NCBI GenBank assembly: GCA_015522695.1
Contig: WALT01000021.1
Coordinates: 1-35,435 of the forward strand
Length of the DNA stretch: 35,435 nucleotides
Direction: 5' to 3'
From: Nitrososphaerota archaeon
GTDB lineage: Archaea > Thermoproteota > Nitrososphaeria > Conexivisphaerales > Conexivisphaeraceae
Below, piece by piece: positions 32,605-35,435 of this stretch. The number at the start of each line of letters is the position of its first letter. Position 1 is the first letter of the stretch. Position numbers and translations under genes: made by a program. The notes under the pieces are model-generated. The model worked only from the letters and a program-made list of their open reading frames with translations. It was not told where the DNA came from and ran no database searches.

Positions 32605-33222
32605 GCAGCATCGGTAGGTTTGAGTTTTCGGGGATCACCGAGTTGAAAGCAAGAGCACTCATAGGACATCGAGAGGGCATGAATGCCAATCCCTGTAGCT
32701 CGGGCCTCCCTGAGAAGTCTGTGGCACCTCGGGACCGCCTCGCCCATAGGGCTCGAACGCCTCGATCCCTGGAACCGACGCCATGAGAACCCTGCTCGGG
32801 ACCTCATGTGCTTTGCGAGCAGGACATGCCCTCTACCCCCTTCGGTCGACAGTCCTGGTAATATTCTCTGCGACTCACTCTGAGAGCCATGCCCTTCAAC
32901 TCTACGTACACGGGATCGCAGCAATTCAGCAGGCAGTCGAGCGTAGGGCCCATGAACCTAGGGAGCGGCACTCCATCGTAGTTCCGTATCTATGAGGGTC
33001 CATCTATTGTGGCCGCGATCCTAGCGGTGGTGCGGGAGCCCATGATGGAGGTGGCAATGCGCGAGCCTCCCTTGAGTTAGGTCGAGAAGCCTTCCTGTGT
33101 CGTCAGTATGAGCTAGAAGCCTGCCGCTGGGACGCGAGATCTCCACCATGAACCTGTTCAGCCTTCTCAGACTCGGAATAAGACATCCGAACACTCTTGG
33201 GCTTTACCGATTTCCCAGTCAT
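32605..33222 (-). pseudogene. sfsA: Decayed sfsA gene (DNA-binding/sugar fermentation stimulation protein family)
   Basis: Frame-hopping translation of the minus strand gives an SfsA homologue in correct order. RRLNRFMVEISRPSGRLLAH then TDDTGRLLDL (33173-33080) matches the N-terminal RxNRF...HxxNTGR motif. TLDCLLNCCDPVYVELKGMA (about 32945-32885) matches the RIDFLL...EVKSVTL nuclease-like strand. VLMASVPGIEAFEPYGRGG and LLREARATGIGIHALSMSYE (32790-32660) match the C-terminal QxxxxxxFxPN and EAxxxGVEV segments. At least four frameshifts and a TAG separate these pieces, so no full-length product can be made. Confidence 0.8.
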
Positions 33223-33528
33223 CTCTCCTGGGACACAATGTTGTCTCTTGATGTTCCTAGAACTACTTCTTCGGTAAATTTTTAACAAATCATGTATTTA
33301 TGATTGCTGAGAGGGCGGCGATCAGGGCTCTTCAAACTCAAACTTCCCCTCATCACACGGACCAGTCCAACTTTGTGGGGATCCACCGGCGATGATCTTA
33401 AATGAAATATAAGATATTTTCTTATTCTATGATGTTAGACGGAGTATATCATTTATATTTAAAGCAATAGAATTTATGGACTCCTATCACCCATCATATA
33501 CTTAGAAAATTTTTTAACTTTAGATCCT
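33223..33528. other. AT-rich spacer upstream of the antiporter gene
   Basis: No gene seen. The last 130 bp are very AT-rich, with CATATACTTA (33494-33503) centred about 30 bp before the TTG at 33529 as the likely TATA box and a run of T at 33508-33515. Confidence 0.5.
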
Positions 33529-35031
33529 TTGGTGGAGGCCGTGCTCTTAGAGGAGGCCATCGTAGCAGCGTATAAACTGGGCATAGTCCTCCTCCTCGCC
33601 AAATTATTGGAGGGTGCCTTCAGAAGATTCGGATTGCCCGGCCTAGCCGGTAGCATAAGCGCAGGTTTAATCCTGGGCCCGAGCATCCTCGGCTTCGTCG
33701 ATGTGCGTTCAAGTCCCTACATGACGCTATTCGTCATGCTGGGCTTGGATTTCCTTCTATTTCTAGCGGGAGCTGAGGAACTGGGGGAGTTATCGTGGAG
33801 GAAGATAGGGCCAGCGGAACTCACGCTGGGCTTCACGCTTTTCTCCTCCTCTGCCCTTCTCGTGAGCTTAGTTCTGTTGACGATTGTGAGCCCTCTTCAG
33901 GCGATAATAGTTGGCGTCGTGATGGGGATGGTGAGCGTGGGTCCCATGACCAAGAGCCTTGTGGAATCTGGTTTTGCTAGACGATCCCCGATTTCCTCCC
34001 TTCTGATAGCCGGGCTTGTGGCCGAGGTCACCGGGATCGTCATCTTCGGAGTTTTGGTGAAAGGCCCGAGTGCACAATCCCTAACTGCTGCCCTACTGAT
34101 GCTCATGGGGGTACTCGCCTTCGGAAGATGGATCCTCATTAGAGCCCTCCGTGTCGTAGAAAGGGTATTACATTCTAGGGAGACCACGTTCGCGATAATA
34201 GTCGCGCTAGTCCTTCTGACTGGTTACCTTGCCCACAGCTTAGGGCTGAATTCCGCCATAGTGGCGCTACTTCTCGGCGTGTTCTCCTCCACATATTTAG
34301 CTGAGAGACCGGAGTGTCTCGAGAAGCTCCATGCTTTCACCTATGGCTTCTTCGAACCACTGTTCTTCGCTGGAATAGGCCTTTACGTGTCATCCATAAG
34401 TCCCTCGATAGCGACGATGGCCATCGCTCTCGCCACGTTGTCGGCGATTCCCAAGCTTGCAGTGGGTCGAGCTTTCTTGAATTCCCTTCGTGTTGCAACG
34501 ACCATGACGGCGAAGGGTGGGGTGGATGCTGCCCTCTTGCTCGCAGTAACAGTGTCGGAGTCACCTCGAGTGGGCAACAATATGTACGCTGCAGGTGTAC
34601 TGGCGATAACTGTCCTGGCGATACTCTCGGCTTTCCCTATACACATCAGTGGCAAGAGAGCACCGGAGGTGATGCTGAATGCGGGGGATTTAATTGTTAA
34701 GGCCTCGATAAACATCGGGGATCGAGCCGAAAGGGCGGTGCACATCCTCTCCAAGCTCCCTGCTCTCGTGGTGATAGACGAGGAGGGCAGGCCAGCTGGT
34801 GTCATGAGGCCGATCGATTTGTTGAAGGCTGGTCCTCACGATGGGGTTGTCGATGTATATCAACCATATGTGACCTCCGTGCATAGGGACAAGCCTATAG
34901 GTGAGATACTGTCGGATGAGTCGCTCGGTTCCAGCCCGGTACTCGCAGTGGTGGACGATCACGGAAGGGTTATCGGTGCACTGTTCCCACATCTGCTACT
35001 GGGTCGTCTTAAAGGTAGAAGGATCATCTGA
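33529..35031 (+). CDS. CPA2-type cation/proton antiporter with C-terminal CBS-like domain
   Basis: A 500-residue membrane protein. Residues 10-375 hold about eleven or twelve spans of the Kef/NapA fold (FGLPGLAGSISAGLILGPSILG near the N-terminus, LDFLLFLAGAEE in the third or fourth span). Residues about 385-495 look like a CBS pair (LPALVVIDEEGRPAGVMRPIDLL and SPVLAVVDDHGRVIGALFP), suggesting nucleotide regulation. The ion-binding pair, normally DD or ND, reads AE at 165-166 (LVAEVTG). That could alter ion choice or stoichiometry. The start is TTG 33529 or GTG 33532. It is monocistronic. Confidence 0.82.
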   Translation: MVEAVLLEEAIVAAYKLGIVLLLAKLLEGAFRRFGLPGLAGSISAGLILGPSILGFVDVRSSPYMTLFVMLGLDFLLFLAGAEELGELSWRKIGPAELTLGFTLFSSSALLVSLVLLTIVSPLQAIIVGVVMGMVSVGPMTKSLVESGFARRSPISSLLIAGLVAEVTGIVIFGVLVKGPSAQSLTAALLMLMGVLAFGRWILIRALRVVERVLHSRETTFAIIVALVLLTGYLAHSLGLNSAIVALLLGVFSSTYLAERPECLEKLHAFTYGFFEPLFFAGIGLYVSSISPSIATMAIALATLSAIPKLAVGRAFLNSLRVATTMTAKGGVDAALLLAVTVSESPRVGNNMYAAGVLAITVLAILSAFPIHISGKRAPEVMLNAGDLIVKASINIGDRAERAVHILSKLPALVVIDEEGRPAGVMRPIDLLKAGPHDGVVDVYQPYVTSVHRDKPIGEILSDESLGSSPVLAVVDDHGRVIGALFPHLLLGRLKGRRII

Positions 35032-35300
35032 TTACACGAGACGTCCATGAGATATCTGTGAGGTGGACGCGGACGATCATATTCAGTAAGGTCATCTCTT
35101 GAATGAAAACGACATGGCAGCTCGATCGCATTTTGAGTTCCTTCCTAGACGATATCGTACGATGATATCCACCGAATGGATTTACATTTAGTCGCTAAGA
35201 AGGCTCCGTCCGGAAGATGGAAGCGTCATTTCTATCTAGGTAATCGAAGGGGAGGTACATGACAACGATATATACATCTAGTGCCCATTTCTCGGGCGAC

Positions 35301-35435
35301 ATGAGCTGGGGTGCGCTCGAGGAGGTACCGGAGGAGGTCCCCAGGAGGAGGAGGGAACATCCATCATGTATGAGGTTCGTCGACAGGAAGGTGTTGGTCA
35401 CCGGCGCCGGGAGGGGCCTTGGCCGTCTAATAGCC
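35301..35435 (+). CDS. Short-chain dehydrogenase/reductase, 5' part only
   Basis: The first 45 residues of an SDR, cut by the window end. VLVTGAGRGLGRLIA is the TGxxxGxG nucleotide-binding motif at the N-terminal Rossmann strand. It is preceded by an acidic then basic 23-residue lead (MSWGALEEVPEEVPRRRR). TATATACAT at 35269-35277 lies about 28 bp before ATG 35301, which supports this start; ATG 35259 and ATG 35370 are alternatives. Substrate unknown. Confidence 0.75.
   Translation, partial: MSWGALEEVPEEVPRRRREHPSCMRFVDRKVLVTGAGRGLGRLIA

Noticed and set aside
32595-32924. 109-codon minus-strand frame as an intact gene
   Set aside because: Only its C-terminal third matches SfsA; the rest of the match continues in other frames, so it is part of a pseudogene.
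33103-33288. 61-codon minus-strand frame as a gene
   Set aside because: It overlaps the N-terminal sfsA remnant, and the SfsA motif RRLNRF is in a different frame.

Overview
This window is archaeal chromosome, most likely from a thermophilic member of the Thermoproteota (TACK) group; I cannot name a genus. The evidence is gene content: an archaeal-type phosphoglycolate phosphatase, a PurP-family ligase, a long-form HisG, a two-gene SufC-SufB module, an ACT-V4R protein, a LOG-like protein and a peroxiredoxin resembling the Aeropyrum thioredoxin peroxidase from its first residues. Many genes also have a TATA box about 22-32 nt before the start codon and no room for a 5' leader, which fits archaeal leaderless transcription. 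No tRNA, rRNA, insertion sequence or CRISPR array was seen.

Layout. At 1-2.95 kb lie a HAD phosphatase and, on the minus strand, a 97-residue unknown gene followed by a B12-type radical SAM protein. At 3.0-6.45 kb is a metal-uptake island: a NikR-like regulator, a metal ABC importer whose substrate-binding protein and membrane permease are one polypeptide, a divergent ATPase gene, and a second ribbon-helix-helix protein. A perfect 22-bp palindrome with a TATA core lies between the divergent transporter genes; a second palindrome abuts the TATA box of the last gene. At 6.4-9.3 kb are a flavin disulfide oxidoreductase overlapping a DUF309 gene, and an ACT-V4R protein. At 9.7-17.8 kb are a Pro-peptidase, a HAD phosphatase, thioredoxin reductase, sufCB, a DUF72 protein, a LOG-like protein, an Lrp-type regulator and a peroxiredoxin, so redox and Fe-S functions are prominent. 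At 17.9-21.7 kb are a second radical SAM protein, a PiT phosphate transporter with its PhoU-like partner, and a nitrilase-family hydrolase.

From 29.5 down to 22.0 kb runs a minus-strand cluster: cysteine desulfurase, cupin, hisG, hisA, hisF, an ADP-ribosylglycohydrolase, hisE, hisH and a hisI carrying an extra PRTase-like domain. HisG starts the pathway, HisE and HisI process its product, HisA isomerises it and HisH-HisF close the imidazole ring; hisB, hisC and hisD are not in the window. The desulfurase could supply sulfur to SufBC encoded 14 kb away.

The right end holds a long divergent PurP homologue, deoC, a CPA2-type antiporter with a C-terminal regulatory region, and the start of a short-chain dehydrogenase. 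Two stretches that look empty contain decayed genes recognisable by frame-hopping translation: a PhoU-family gene (29765-30314) and an sfsA gene (about 32605-33222). Three other spacers hold weaker coding remnants. Several genes carry short exact internal or transposed repeats, the most striking a 43-bp copy of the ATPase gene read in another frame as the N-terminus of the neighbouring regulator.
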